DNA of 64,000 nucleotides from Streptomyces agglomeratus (GTDB lineage: Bacteria > Actinomycetota > Actinomycetes > Streptomycetales > Streptomycetaceae), in assembly GCF_001746415.1 (NCBI RefSeq), contig NZ_MEHJ01000001.1, positions 7,074,501 through 7,138,500 of the forward strand. The letters run 5' to 3'. The notes under the pieces were generated by a model that saw only the letters and a program-made list of their open reading frames with translations, ran no database searches and was not told the origin of the DNA. Shown piece after piece: positions 1 to 8,836 of this stretch. Position 1 is the stretch's first letter, and the number at the start of each line of letters is the position of its first letter. A program made the position numbers and the translations under genes.

Positions 1-1380
1 GTCGTCGGGGACGTCCTCCTCGACGAGGACATCGAAGGCGTCGCCACCCGGCTCTCCCCGGACGCCCCGGCCCCCGTCGTCGACGTCACCGGCGACCAGA
101 GCCACCCCGGCGGCGCGGGACTCGCCGCCGCGCTGGCCGCCCGGGGCGGCCGCGAGGTGATCCTGGTGACCGCGCTCGGCGACGACCCGGCCAGCGGAGC
201 GGTGCGCCGCGCCCTGCGCGGCCGGGTGCGGCTGGTGGAGATTCCGCTCGACGGGACGCTGCCGGTGAAGACCCGGGTACTGGCGGGCGGCCGCCCGCTG
301 GTGCGGATCGACCGCGGCGGCGGAACGCCCGGCGAACCGGACGACGCGGTCCGTGTGGCGCTGGCGCAGGCCCACGCCGTACTCGTCGCCGACTACGGGC
401 GCGGCACGGCGAGCGCCGTACGCCCGCACCTGGAGGCCGTGGCCCGCCGCACACCGCTGGTCTGGGACCCGCACCTCAGGGGTGACGACCCGGTGCCGGG
501 CGCGCGGATCGTCACCCCGAACGGCGCCGAGGCCTGCGCGCTGAGCACCGCCGACGGCCAGTCCCTGCGGGCCTACGCCCTGCGCGGCGGCGACCTGGCG
601 GAGCGCTGGCGGGCGGCGGCCGTCGCGGTGACCCTGGGCGAGCGCGGCGTCCTGCTGACCCGCCCCGGCGCCGGTACTCCGATGCTCGTCCCGGCGCCGT
701 ACCGCGCCCAGGGCGACCCGTGCGGCGCCGGTGACTGCTTCGCCGCCGCTACGGCGGCGGCGCTGGCCGACGGGCTGCTCCCGGAGGAGGCCGTGCAGCG
801 GGCCGTCGCCGAAGCCGCCGCGTTCGTGGCGGCGGGCGGCGCGGGCAACCCCGCGCTGTGGCGGACCGAGCCCGCGCCCGGCCCGGAGGAAGAGGGCCCC
901 GAGACGGACCCGTTCGCGCTCGCGGAGCGGGTCAGGGCGCGCGGCGGCACGGTGGTCGCGACCGGTGGCTGCTTCGACCTGCTGCACGCCGGTCATGTCG
1001 GGCTGCTGGAAAGCGCGCGGCGGATCGGCGACTGCCTCATCGTGTGCGTCAACTCCGACGCCTCCCTCGCCCGCCGCAAGGGCCCCGGCCGCCCGCTCAA
1101 CCCGGTGGCGGACCGGCTGCGGGTCCTCGCGGCGCTCGGCAGCGTCGACGCCGTCGCGGTGTTCGAGGAGGACACACCGGCCGCGCTGCTCAGCAGGCTG
1201 CGGCCCGACGTCTGGGTGAAGGGCGGCGACTACTCCGTCGAGGACCTGCCCGAGGCGGAGGTGCTGCGCGCCTGGGGCGGGCAGGCGGTCGTACTCCCGT
1301 ACCTCGTCGGCCGCTCCACGACGCTGCTGGCGCACCGGGCGGCGCAGGCCGCCGTACGGGTGCGGCCGTCCACGCCCTGA
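1..1380 (+). CDS. hldE: HldE/RfaE-like bifunctional sugar kinase / nucleotidyltransferase (5' end outside window)
   Basis: The frame is open from base 1, so the gene starts just upstream. The first visible residues (VVGDVLLDEDIEG) are the start of a PfkB/ribokinase fold, so only about 15-20 residues are missing. The kinase half ends around the PfkB signature GDPCGAGDCFAA, with the GAGD catalytic Asp. After a Pro/Glu-rich linker, the C-terminal half is a cytidylyltransferase-type domain with GGCFDLLHAGH (HxGH) and GRSTT near the end. In Gram-negatives this fusion makes ADP-heptose by phosphorylating heptose-7-P and adenylylating heptose-1-P. In actinomycetes the acceptor glycan is uncertain. 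It heads an operon with two glycosyltransferases, which supports a role in activated-sugar supply for a surface glycan or glycosylated metabolite. Confidence 0.88.
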   Translation, partial: VVGDVLLDEDIEGVATRLSPDAPAPVVDVTGDQSHPGGAGLAAALAARGGREVILVTALGDDPASGAVRRALRGRVRLVEIPLDGTLPVKTRVLAGGRPLVRIDRGGGTPGEPDDAVRVALAQAHAVLVADYGRGTASAVRPHLEAVARRTPLVWDPHLRGDDPVPGARIVTPNGAEACALSTADGQSLRAYALRGGDLAERWRAAAVAVTLGERGVLLTRPGAGTPMLVPAPYRAQGDPCGAGDCFAAATAAALADGLLPEEAVQRAVAEAAAFVAAGGAGNPALWRTEPAPGPEEEGPETDPFALAERVRARGGTVVATGGCFDLLHAGHVGLLESARRIGDCLIVCVNSDASLARRKGPGRPLNPVADRLRVLAALGSVDAVAVFEEDTPAALLSRLRPDVWVKGGDYSVEDLPEAEVLRAWGGQAVVLPYLVGRSTTLLAHRAAQAAVRVRPSTP

Positions 1381-1425
1381 CCCGGGACCGGCCTTCGTAC
1401 CGACGCGACTGAGGAGAGGCACCCA

Positions 1426-2451
1426 GTGGACGAGACGACACGGCCGTGCGTGCTGGTGCTGCGGGCGCTCGGGCTGGGCGATCTGCTGACCGCCGTGCCC
1501 GCCCTGCGCGCGCTGCGGCGCGCCCTGCCCGGACACGAGGTGGTGCTGGCGGCGCCCGGACGGCTGGCCGACGCGGCGGCGGCGACCGGTCTGGCCGACC
1601 GGCTGCTGCCCGCCTCGGCCCCCGGGCGCGGGGTACCCGCCGAGCTGGCCTGGGACGGTCCCGCGCCCGCCGTCGCCGTGGACCTGCACGGCAACGGCCC
1701 GCCGAGCCACCTGCTGCTCCAGCGGCTGCGTCCGGGACGGCTCTTCGCGTACGCGCACCCCGCGACACCCGCCGTCGCCGGGCCCCCGTGGCGGCCCGAC
1801 GAACACGAACGGGAGCGCTGGTGCCGGCTGCTCGACTGGTACGGCATCCCGGCGGACCCCCAGGACCTGTTCATCCCGCCGCCCACGGAGGTCTCCCCGG
1901 CACCGGGCGCGGTCGTGGTGCATCCGGGCGCCGACGCGGCGGCCCGCCGCTGGCCCCCGGAGCGCTTCGCGGCCGTGGCCGGGGCGCTGCACCGCTCGGG
2001 CCACGAGGTCGTGGTGACCGCCGGCGCGGGCGAAGGGCCCCTGGCCCGGCACGTGGCGGCGGAGGCGGGGCTGGCGCCGGAGGCCGTACAGGGCGGCGCC
2101 GGTGATGTGCCGTTCGGCCGGCTCGCCGCACTCGTGGCCGGGGCCCGCTGCGTGGTCGTCGGCGACACCGGGCTCGCCCACCTCGCCACCGCGCTCGGCA
2201 CCCCGTCGGTCGTCCTGTTCGGCCCCGTCGCCCCGCGTCTGTGGGGGCCGCCCGCGCGCCCGCGCCACCGCGTGCTGTGGCATCCCGGCGGCGACGCCTC
2301 GCCGCGCCCCGGGGACGCCCACGGTCCGCTGCCGGACGAACGGCTGCTCCGGATCACCGTCGAGGAGGTCGTCGAAGCGGTACGCACCCTGCCGGAGCCG
2401 GGCCTCGGTACGCGGGCCGGCCGTCCGCTGGTCCCGGAGGGGTCGTGGTGA
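1426..2451 (+). CDS. Glycosyltransferase family 9 (heptosyltransferase-like)
   Basis: The 341-aa protein starts at GTG 1426, preceded by a strong GAGGAGAGG ribosome site at 1411-1419. The N-terminus VLVLRALGLGDLLTAVPAL is the GT9/ADP-heptose:LPS heptosyltransferase opening. The C-terminal half has the nucleotide-binding VVHPGADAAARRWPPERF region and the VVGDTGLAHLATALGTPSV block typical of WaaF/WaaC-like enzymes. It lies 45 bp after the HldE-like gene, the expected partner making its donor. The next gene begins inside its stop codon (GTGA overlap at 2448-2451), so translation of the two is probably coupled. The acceptor cannot be told from sequence, since the host has no LPS. Confidence 0.88.
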   Translation: MDETTRPCVLVLRALGLGDLLTAVPALRALRRALPGHEVVLAAPGRLADAAAATGLADRLLPASAPGRGVPAELAWDGPAPAVAVDLHGNGPPSHLLLQRLRPGRLFAYAHPATPAVAGPPWRPDEHERERWCRLLDWYGIPADPQDLFIPPPTEVSPAPGAVVVHPGADAAARRWPPERFAAVAGALHRSGHEVVVTAGAGEGPLARHVAAEAGLAPEAVQGGAGDVPFGRLAALVAGARCVVVGDTGLAHLATALGTPSVVLFGPVAPRLWGPPARPRHRVLWHPGGDASPRPGDAHGPLPDERLLRITVEEVVEAVRTLPEPGLGTRAGRPLVPEGSW

Positions 2452-3368
2452 GCGGCGGGGCCGTGGACCGGTCACGGACCGGTGCCGTGGTGAGCGAGCA
2501 GCCCCCGGACCGGCCCAGGACCGGCATCGTGGTGATCACCATGAACCGGCGTACGAGCCTCTTGCGCACCCTGGACCGCCTGGCCGCGCTGCCGGAAAGG
2601 CCACCGGTCGCGGTCGTCGACAACGGTTCCACGGACGGCACGGCGCAGGCGGTGCGCGCACGGCACCCCGCCGTACTCCTGGTCACGCCCGGCCGGAACC
2701 TGGCGGCGGCCGGCCGTACGTACGGAGCCGCCGCACTGGGCACGCCGTACATCGCCTTCAGCGACGACGACTCGTGGTGGGAGCCCGGAGCCCTCGACCG
2801 GGCCGCCGACCTGCTGGACAGCCACCCCCGGCTCGGGTTGGTGGCCGCCGCCACGCTCGTGGGTCGGCAAGCGAGCCCCGATCCGCTCAACGAGGCGCTG
2901 CGCAACTCACCACTGGGCCAGGAACCGGACCTGCCCGGCCGCTCCGTCCTCGGCTTCCTCGCCTGCGCGGCCGTGGTGCGGCGGTCGGCGTTCCTGGAGG
3001 TGGGCGGGTTCCATCCGCTGCTGGGGGTCGGCGGGGAGGAGCAACTGCTCGCCATCGACCTCGACGCGCACGGCTGGGGAGTGGCGCACTGCCCCGCCGT
3101 GGTGGCCCGCCACGATCCCGACGAGGAGGAGCGCCCCGGCCGGGCGGCCCGGACGCGGTGCAACGAGCTGCTCACCGCGTGGCTGCGCCGGCCGCTGCGG
3201 CAGGCCCTGGCCCGGTCGGTGCGGCTGGCCCTGGACAGCCGCGGCGACCCGCAGGCGAGGCTCGCGCTGGCCTACACGGCCCGGCGGCTGCCTGCCGCGC
3301 TGGCCCGGCGGCGCCGGGTGCCGTCACGGGTGGAGCGTCGTATCCGGCTCCTGGAGAGGTCGTCGTGA
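2448..3368 (+). CDS. Glycosyltransferase family 2
   Basis: I place the start at GTG 2448, overlapping the upstream stop (GTGA) and preceded by CGGAGG, giving 306 aa. A longer reading from 2241 would lie almost wholly inside the upstream gene. The GT-A fold is clear: IVVITMNRR at the N-terminus, VVDNGSTDGTAQ, then the metal-binding region FSDDDSWWEPGAL (DDD in place of DxD). GGFHPLLGVGGEEQLLAIDL corresponds to the acceptor/catalytic ED region. The C-terminal tail is basic and Arg-rich. It is third in the HldE-GT9-GT2 operon and probably adds a sugar to the same glycan. A strong bidirectional hairpin follows the stop. Confidence 0.88.
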   Translation: MSGGAVDRSRTGAVVSEQPPDRPRTGIVVITMNRRTSLLRTLDRLAALPERPPVAVVDNGSTDGTAQAVRARHPAVLLVTPGRNLAAAGRTYGAAALGTPYIAFSDDDSWWEPGALDRAADLLDSHPRLGLVAAATLVGRQASPDPLNEALRNSPLGQEPDLPGRSVLGFLACAAVVRRSAFLEVGGFHPLLGVGGEEQLLAIDLDAHGWGVAHCPAVVARHDPDEEERPGRAARTRCNELLTAWLRRPLRQALARSVRLALDSRGDPQARLALAYTARRLPAALARRRRVPSRVERRIRLLERSS

Positions 3369-3374
3369 ACCGCT

Positions 3375-3427
3375 GCCGGCCGACCCGCCGCCACCCGGCG
3401 GATGCGGGCAGCGGCGGGTCGGCCGGC
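3375..3427. terminator. Bidirectional hairpin terminator
   Basis: A perfect 16-bp inverted repeat (3375-3390 with 3412-3427; arm GCCGGCCGACCCGCCG) encloses a 21-nt loop. It lies between the stop of the GT2 gene (+) and the stop of the MFS gene (-), so it can end transcription from both sides. Confidence 0.8.
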
Positions 3428-3493
3428 CGTAGGTGTGCGTTCGAACCGGTGCGCCCCGGAAGATGCGCGCCGGGGTGTTCCCCGGGGCGCGCG

Positions 3494-4939
3494 TCAGGCC
3501 GCCGTGCCCAGGGCAGGCTGCCCGGCCGGGACCGGATGCCGCTCCGTGCGCAGGACCACGGTCGCCGTCGTCCGGCGGCGGCGGAACACGAAGCCCGCAC
3601 CGACCGCACCGGCGATGATCAGTCCACCGGAGACGAGCGCGCCACGCGCCCCCGCCAGCTCCATCAGCAGCCCGAGCGCCGGCGGTCCGGCCAGACCCCA
3701 CGACGTCTTGACGGTGCCCCACACACCGAGGACACGGCCCCGCATGTGGGCGGGCGGGTCGGTCTGGAGAACGGTCGTGCCGGCGGTGTCGGAGACCGAC
3801 TCGACCACGGCCATGGGCAGCACGAGCACCAGCAGCACGGCGAGCGACGGCGAGAATCCCGCCACGGCCTGGAGCAGGGCGCCGACCGCCGCCAGAGTGC
3901 CCACCAGCCGTACGGAGGGCTTGCGCAGCCGGGCACCGAGGACCGCGCCGATGATGCCGCCGACGGCGAGCACGGTGGAGACGGTGCCGAACGCCCCGGC
4001 GCCGCCCGCGAGGGGCCCCGTGACGAGTACGGCCAGGGTGAGCCCGTAGTTGCGCCCGAAGACCGCGCTGAGCCCGGTGATGCCCGCCAGGGCCACCAGG
4101 CGGGGGCGGCGCATGAAGTAGACGACGCCCTGCCGCACGGTCATGTCGTCGTCCGCGCTGTCCGCGCCGTCCGCGTCCTGCGCGCCCTTCGCGCCGGCCG
4201 GCACGGCGGCAGGCGTCTTCGGGGTGGCCCCGGCCCTGCGGACGGCCTGGTGCACCGGGCGGAGGAAGGGGATGACGGCGGCCACGAAGAGGAAGGACAG
4301 GCCGTTGGCGGCGTACGCGGCCGCCGTACCGAGGAAGCCCACCGTGATACCGGCCAGAGCGGCGCCCGCGAGCCGGCCCGCGTTGTGGACGAGCGAGCCC
4401 ACACCGATGGCGGAGGGGACGTCCTCCGTACGGACGAGATCGTTGCCCAGCAGCGAACACGCCGGTCCGTCGACCGTGGCGATGAGACCCGTGACCGCGG
4501 CAAGCGTCATCAGCACCGCGAGGTTGAGCTGGTCCGTCGCGACCAGGACGGCCGTCAGGAACGCGACCGCGCCGAGCAGCCCCTGGCTTACGGCGGCGGT
4601 CAGTTTGCGGGGCCACCGGTCGACGGCGGCCCCGCCGGCGACGCTCATGAGCAGACCCGGCGCCGCCTGCACGGACATGGACAGTCCGGTCGCCGCCGCC
4701 GACCCGGTGATCTGGAGCACCAGCAGGTTCTGGACCGTCAGCTGCATCCAGGTACCGGCGTTGGAGACGAAGTTCGCCACCGACCACCAGCGCATGCTGC
4801 GGTACTTCAGGGAACGCCACGGCGAATGGTCGTCCGCACGGTTCTTCACGGGGAGGCCGAAGCGCGTCCTGCGGACGGGCGCGGCGGCATCGGGGGCGGG
4901 GGCAGGGGCGGGCGCGGGACACGCGGGCATGGAAGACAC
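3494..4939 (-). CDS. MFS transporter (EntS/transmembrane-secretion-effector type)
   Basis: This 481-aa protein begins at GTG 4939 with a Pro/Ala-rich cytoplasmic leader. About 12 membrane segments follow, in two blocks split by a charged central loop. The opening SLKYRSMRWWSVANFVSNAGTW resembles the EntS-like MFS_3 family, with DRWPRKL (the D-R-x-x-R/K loop 2-3 motif) after helix 2. Members usually export siderophores, drugs or other small molecules by proton antiport. No siderophore genes or adjacent regulator are visible, so the substrate is unknown. Confidence 0.85.
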   Translation of the reverse strand: MSSMPACPAPAPAPAPDAAAPVRRTRFGLPVKNRADDHSPWRSLKYRSMRWWSVANFVSNAGTWMQLTVQNLLVLQITGSAAATGLSMSVQAAPGLLMSVAGGAAVDRWPRKLTAAVSQGLLGAVAFLTAVLVATDQLNLAVLMTLAAVTGLIATVDGPACSLLGNDLVRTEDVPSAIGVGSLVHNAGRLAGAALAGITVGFLGTAAAYAANGLSFLFVAAVIPFLRPVHQAVRRAGATPKTPAAVPAGAKGAQDADGADSADDDMTVRQGVVYFMRRPRLVALAGITGLSAVFGRNYGLTLAVLVTGPLAGGAGAFGTVSTVLAVGGIIGAVLGARLRKPSVRLVGTLAAVGALLQAVAGFSPSLAVLLVLVLPMAVVESVSDTAGTTVLQTDPPAHMRGRVLGVWGTVKTSWGLAGPPALGLLMELAGARGALVSGGLIIAGAVGAGFVFRRRRTTATVVLRTERHPVPAGQPALGTAA

Positions 4940-5422
4940 AGTGAGTCACTCGGAGACGAGCCGTGGCTCAGGTGGAGGAACGCGGAACGGTGAAGTTCAG
5001 GGAACCGGCGTCTCTGCGCGGCCGCTCCACCGGGTCTGGCTGGGCTGTGCCGCTCGTCGGCGTACTCATGACGCCTGTTGAGGCGCGGAGTCCGTCCGGG
5101 GCACGGCCTGGACCATCGTGGCAGAAGGGCCCGGCCGGTGCGGGCGGGAACGCATTCCACGACGGTCACCGGAGGGCGGGACCCCTTGGCCCGTAAGGGA
5201 TCCGGTACTTCTGGTGGGCTTGCTCACAAGCACCGGACCACGGCCCCGCCACCCCCACCAGCGGGCCCCCGGGCGTGAGGGCGACCACAGCGTCGGGCAC
5301 CCGCGCGGCGGCGTAGTCCGGCGTGCCGGACCACTGAGCGGGGCTCACAGTGAGAAACGGAGCGGTTGCCCGGCGCGCACCTCTCCCGTCCAGAACGGCG
5401 GCAGGCAACGGAAGGCAGCGGT
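4940..5422. other. Intergenic region between divergent genes, no gene recognised
   Basis: This 483-bp stretch separates the divergent MFS (-) and SDR (+) genes and should hold both promoters. Short open frames on both strands do not match any family I know and lack convincing ribosome sites. I see no tRNA or riboswitch fold. Confidence 0.5.
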
Positions 5423-6172
5423 ATGGACAGCGGAGTGCGGGTCGACCTTCACGGCAGGCAGGCACTGGTGACCGGCGGGGCGCGGGGACTGGGGGCCTCG
5501 ATCGTGCGGGCGCTGGCCGGGGCGGGGGCGTCCGTACTGGTGGCGGACCTGCGCAAGGACCTGGCCCGGGACCTCTGCAACGAACTGGCGGCGGCGGGGC
5601 GCGGCGACGCGCGCTTCGTGGAGCTGGACGTCCGCGACGCCGGGGCCGTCGCGGAGGTGTTCAAGGACCTGGAAGCCGAAGGCCAGGCGGTGGACATCCT
5701 GGTCAACAACGCGGCCGTGGACGTCTCCAAGCCCATCGAGCACCTGACGTCCGACGAGGTGACGCGGGTCGTCGCGACCAACCTGCTGGGGCCGATGTAC
5801 CTGTGCCTCGAGACGTACCGCCGCATGGTCGCCCGGGGCGGCGGTCACATCGTCAACATCCTCTCCACGGCGGCGAACCGCACCTGGACCGAGGCCGGCC
5901 CCTACGCGGCGGGCAAGTCGGGGCTGCGCGCGTTCACGCACACCCTCTTCAAGGAGGCCCAGCGGGACTGCCCGGGGATCGGAGTCACCGGGATCATCGC
6001 GGGCGGCATGGAGACGCCGTTCATCATGGAGCGCTTCCCCGACGCCGATGTCTCCATGCTCCAGAGTCCGGACATCGTGGCCGACACGGTGCTGTACGCG
6101 CTGTCCGTCCCGTCCGGCAGCGCCGTGTCGGAACTCGTCGTCGTACCGCGCAAGGAACCGTCCTGGCCCTGA
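5423..6172 (+). CDS. SDR-family oxidoreductase
   Basis: The start is ATG 5423, with GGAAGG at 5410-5415, giving 249 aa. Upstream in-frame codons are rejected because they lack a ribosome site and family similarity. It is a classical short-chain dehydrogenase: TGGARGLGAS binds the dinucleotide, NNAAVD is the structural Asn motif, and the catalytic set is Ser in NILSTAAN, Tyr in PYAAGK and Lys four residues later. D-L-R after the second beta strand suggests possible NAD preference. The substrate cannot be read from sequence. A second SDR begins 37 bp downstream on the same strand, so the two probably form one transcript. Confidence 0.87.
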   Translation: MDSGVRVDLHGRQALVTGGARGLGASIVRALAGAGASVLVADLRKDLARDLCNELAAAGRGDARFVELDVRDAGAVAEVFKDLEAEGQAVDILVNNAAVDVSKPIEHLTSDEVTRVVATNLLGPMYLCLETYRRMVARGGGHIVNILSTAANRTWTEAGPYAAGKSGLRAFTHTLFKEAQRDCPGIGVTGIIAGGMETPFIMERFPDADVSMLQSPDIVADTVLYALSVPSGSAVSELVVVPRKEPSWP

Positions 6173-6209
6173 TCCCGCCGTCGCCGCACTCTCACGAAAG
6201 GGCCGTCCC

Positions 6210-7076
6210 ATGTCCGGCATCCCCGGGAACGCAGGACCTGCGAGCAGCGCAGGCGGTGCGCCCAGCGCACACGTCGCAGGACACGCGGCAACGCCCGTCG
6301 CCGTCATCACCGGCGCGGACTCGGGTATCGGGCGCGCCACGGCCGTCCGGCTCGCCGTCCAGGGCATGGATGTCGGCATCACGTTTCACACCGACCGCAG
6401 GGGCGCCGAGGAGACGGCGCAGGAGGTGCGCGGTTACGGACGCCGGGCGTCGGTGGCGGCCATGGACCTCACGCGGCTGCCCGAAGCGGCCGATGTGGTC
6501 GACCGGCTGGCAGAGGAGCTGGGCAGGATCGATGTCCTGATCAACAACGCGGGTACGGGAACCGCCACCCCCTTCCTGGAACTGGGTCTCGCCGAGATCC
6601 GGGAGGTCGTGGACGTGGACATGATCGGGCCGTTCCTGTGCGGTCAGCGCGCGGCGCACCGGATGATCCGGCAGGGGGACGGCGGGCGGATCGTCAACGT
6701 CACCTCGGTCCACGAGAGCGCGCCGCGCGTCGGCGCCGCGCCCTACTGCGCGGCGAAAGGCGGCCTCGGTCTGCTCACGCAGGTGATGGCGCTGGAGCTG
6801 GCCGAGTACGGCATCACGGTCAACGCTGTCGCCCCCGGCGAGATCGCCACGCCGATGACCGGCCAGGAGGACACGGACGTACGTACCGAGGTACGCCCCG
6901 GCATTCCCCTGGGGCGTCCCGGCGACGCCCGGGAAGTCGCCGCCGTCATCGCCTTCCTCGCAGGCCCGGACGCCTCGTACGTCACGGGGGCCTCGTGGCA
7001 GGTGGACGGCGGCATGCTGCGCATGGGGCCCATGGCGGGCTCCCACCTGGACGGCGACTCCTGGCGCCGTCCCTGA
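6210..7076 (+). CDS. SDR-family oxidoreductase (glucose-1-dehydrogenase-like)
   Basis: The protein starts at ATG 6210 after CGAAAGGG and has 288 aa. A Gly/Ala-rich leader of about 30 residues precedes the Rossmann motif TGADSGIGRATA. NNAGTGTA, Ser in NVTSVHES and Tyr-Lys in YCAAKGG complete the active site. The C-terminal SYVTGASWQVDGGM is the usual SDR ending. The closest well-known relatives are glucose-1-dehydrogenase/3-oxoacyl reductase-like SDRs, but the true substrate is open. It is probably co-transcribed with the SDR at 5423. Confidence 0.87.
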   Translation: MSGIPGNAGPASSAGGAPSAHVAGHAATPVAVITGADSGIGRATAVRLAVQGMDVGITFHTDRRGAEETAQEVRGYGRRASVAAMDLTRLPEAADVVDRLAEELGRIDVLINNAGTGTATPFLELGLAEIREVVDVDMIGPFLCGQRAAHRMIRQGDGGRIVNVTSVHESAPRVGAAPYCAAKGGLGLLTQVMALELAEYGITVNAVAPGEIATPMTGQEDTDVRTEVRPGIPLGRPGDAREVAAVIAFLAGPDASYVTGASWQVDGGMLRMGPMAGSHLDGDSWRRP

Positions 7077-7135
7077 GGCTCCGCGAGGACGTCCCGCAGG
7101 TGGGTCCCGTACGGAAGTCCCGCATGCCGCAGCGG

Positions 7136-7363
7136 TCAGATGAGCACCGTGTACACCAGGAAGAAGGCCGCGATCAGCACCACGAGCACGCCGATGGCGA
7201 TCAGCGGACCCTTGGCCCAGCCGCGCGGCGGTTCGACGCGGGGGCCGGTGCCCGAACTGGTGCTGGCCTCGCCGGGCGGCGTCTCACCGGGAGGCACCGA
7301 ACCGCCAGGTTCGAGACCCGTGGTCCGGTCCGGCTCGGGATCCGGGTTGTGTGATGTGTTCAT
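7136..7363 (-). CDS. Small membrane-anchored protein (DUF6480-like)
   Basis: This 75-aa protein has a Pro/Glu/Thr-rich, disordered-looking N-terminal two thirds (PGGSVPPGETPPGEAS). It ends in one hydrophobic helix (PLIAIGVLVVLIAAFFLVYTVLI) that runs to the last residue, so it looks tail-anchored. It resembles short Streptomyces proteins grouped as DUF6480, recognised from memory. It starts just before the ChaB gene on the same strand order. Function unknown. Confidence 0.6.
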   Translation of the reverse strand: MNTSHNPDPEPDRTTGLEPGGSVPPGETPPGEASTSSGTGPRVEPPRGWAKGPLIAIGVLVVLIAAFFLVYTVLI

Positions 7364-7403
7364 ACCGGGCGAGTGCCCGAATTGAACCGAGTAATCCGTT
7401 ACG

Positions 7404-7814
7404 TCACATCCGGGCCCTGCGGGTCTCCGAGCGGTTCGCCTTGCGAATGGCCTCCAGCAGCTCCGGCTTGCTCATCCGAGAGCGCCCCTGGATGCCCAGC
7501 CGCCCGGCCACGTCGTACAGGTGCTGCTTCGACGCCTGCTCGTCGACGCCCTCGCCGCTGCGCCCGCCCCCCTGCCGGGGCCGGGCCGCTCTGGGGTCGG
7601 ACGGGCCCTTGCGGCCCTTCTCCTTGCGTTCCCAGTGGTACCCGACCTTCTCGTACTTGTGCTTCAGCGCGCTGAAGGCCACGCGATGGGCGCGCTCTCC
7701 TTCTCCGTACTCCTCCACGGCGGAGTCGTGCGCCTTGATCCAGGTCCGCTGCGCTTCCTCGGCGGACCGCTCCAGGGTCGACGGAAGTTCCTCTTGTCCG
7801 GGCACGGCGTTCAC
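7404..7814 (-). CDS. ChaB-family protein with C-terminal Rho-N/SAP-like domain
   Basis: This 136-aa protein starts at GTG 7814. Residues 1-65 match ChaB (LPSTLERSAEEAQRTWIKAH, then AFSALKHKYEKVGYHW). A basic linker (KEKGRKGPSDPRAARPRQ) leads to a small helical domain, KQHLYDVAGRLGIQGRSRMS, which is the Rho N-terminal/SAP-like fold often used to bind nucleic acid. ChaB was first linked to cation transport in E. coli, but the actinomycete form is commonly annotated among stress proteins. Its biochemical role is not known. Confidence 0.8.
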   Translation of the reverse strand: MNAVPGQEELPSTLERSAEEAQRTWIKAHDSAVEEYGEGERAHRVAFSALKHKYEKVGYHWERKEKGRKGPSDPRAARPRQGGGRSGEGVDEQASKQHLYDVAGRLGIQGRSRMSKPELLEAIRKANRSETRRARM

Positions 7815-7881
7815 CCCGTCTCACGTGTCGAACCATCGAGAGACATACGGGTGCCCGGCGCCGGGCGGGAGAATCACGGGC

Positions 7882-7906
7882 GCTTGGGCGGGGCGCGCAG
7901 GGGTAC
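7882..7906 (+). promoter_or_regulatory. SigB-type promoter candidate for CBS gene
   Basis: GCTT (7882-7885), a 15-nt spacer and GGGTAC (7901-7906) fit the Streptomyces sigma-B consensus GNNT-N14-16-GGGTAC/T. The site is about 54 bp upstream of the CBS-gene start. A SigB/F-type sigma gene lies at 16199-17254 in this window. Confidence 0.45.
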
Positions 7907-7959
7907 CCGGACGGTCAGTGGGGGCTGCGGCGACAGCCGCCCGTCCGATGGAGGACCCG

Positions 7960-8379
7960 ATGGGTCAGAAGGTTCGCGAGATCATGACGAGCACCCCCGC
8001 CACCGTGGGCGTGCTCACGGCGGTGAGCGAGGTCGCGCACCGGATGCGCGAGGAGAACATCGGCGCGGTCCTGGTCGCGGACGGCGACGAACTGCGCGGG
8101 CTGGTCACCGACCGGGACCTGGTCGTACGCGTACTCGCGGAGGGCAAGGACCCCGGCGACACGACGGTGCGGGACGTCTGCAGTCCCGACCTGGTCACCG
8201 TGACACCCGACGACGAGGTCGACCGGGCGATCCGGCTGATGCGCGAACACTCGTTGCGCCGGCTGCCCGTGGTCGAGGGCGCCACCGCGGTGGGCATCGT
8301 GTCCCTGGGCGACCTGGCGATCGAGCGCGACCCCGGTTCCGCGCTGGGCGACGTGAGCGCAGCGCCGCCCAACACGTAG
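7960..8379 (+). CDS. CBS-domain pair protein
   Basis: I choose ATG 7960, preceded by GGAGGAC; an upstream ATG at 7948 is possible. The 139-aa product is two tandem CBS motifs and nothing else. The first begins at VREIMTSTPATVG and ends with VADGDELRGLVTDRDLVVRV. The second begins at VRDVCSPDLVTVTPDD and ends VVEGATAVGIVSLGDLAIE. Such stand-alone pairs bind adenosine nucleotides and resemble mycobacterial hypoxic response protein 1. The upstream SigB-like promoter fits a general-stress role. Confidence 0.85.
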   Translation: MGQKVREIMTSTPATVGVLTAVSEVAHRMREENIGAVLVADGDELRGLVTDRDLVVRVLAEGKDPGDTTVRDVCSPDLVTVTPDDEVDRAIRLMREHSLRRLPVVEGATAVGIVSLGDLAIERDPGSALGDVSAAPPNT

Positions 8380-8407
8380 CCAGTACGTCAGTGATCCGGC
8401 CGGCCGC

Positions 8408-8650
8408 TCAGGTGACGGGCGCCGGCGGCGGGACCGGCCCCGGCAGCGGTCCGGGCTTCGGCTTCGGTTCCGGCGGCGGGACCGGCGCGGGCGGGACCGG
8501 CTCGGGCTGGGGCGGGGCCGGAGGTACCGGATCGGGCCCCGGCGCGGGCACCGGACCGGGCGTCGGCCCCGGCTGCGGGCCGGGCCCCGGCGCGGGGGTC
8601 GGCGTGGGCGGGACGGGATCGTTCGGCGGTGTACCCATGAGAAACCCCAT
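8408..8650 (-). CDS. Proline-rich low-complexity small protein, doubtful
   Basis: This 80-aa frame is almost entirely Pro, Gly, Ala and Val in PxP steps (TPAPGPGPQPGPTPGPVPAP). No ribosome site precedes ATG 8650; the internal ATG at 8638 is weakly better. High G+C can create such frames by chance, but the gap fits a gene between flanking ones and similar short Pro-rich proteins are annotated in Streptomyces. Confidence 0.35.
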   Translation of the reverse strand: MGFLMGTPPNDPVPPTPTPAPGPGPQPGPTPGPVPAPGPDPVPPAPPQPEPVPPAPVPPPEPKPKPGPLPGPVPPPAPVT

Positions 8651-8786
8651 TACGTCCGGCGGGCTGACGGAGCCAATCCTTCCGGCGAGTGCCCCGGACG
8701 GCGGGTGACAAACGAACCGCCGACCGCCACCCGCACGCGTTCACCCGCACGCGCCCACCCACCCGCACGCCGCCCACTCGCACAGT

Positions 8787-8829
8787 GGGCCGCCCGGAGC
8801 GGAGCCGTGGCCCTCACCCCGGGCGGCCC
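8787..8829 (-). terminator. Hairpin terminator after the 58-aa membrane gene
   Basis: The 11-bp arms GGGCCGCCCGG (8787-8797) and CCGGGCGGCCC (8819-8829) are perfectly complementary with a 21-nt loop. The site is 8 bp past the stop of the minus-strand gene at 8837-9013. Degenerate ACCCGCACGC repeats fill 8725-8785. Confidence 0.65.
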
Positions 8830-8836
8830 GGCCGGC

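Noticed and set aside
5166..5465. Minus-strand frame containing VPDAVVALTPGGPLVG, faintly like a PAS opening
   Set aside because: The similarity is short, the rest does not follow a PAS pattern, and no ribosome site is present.
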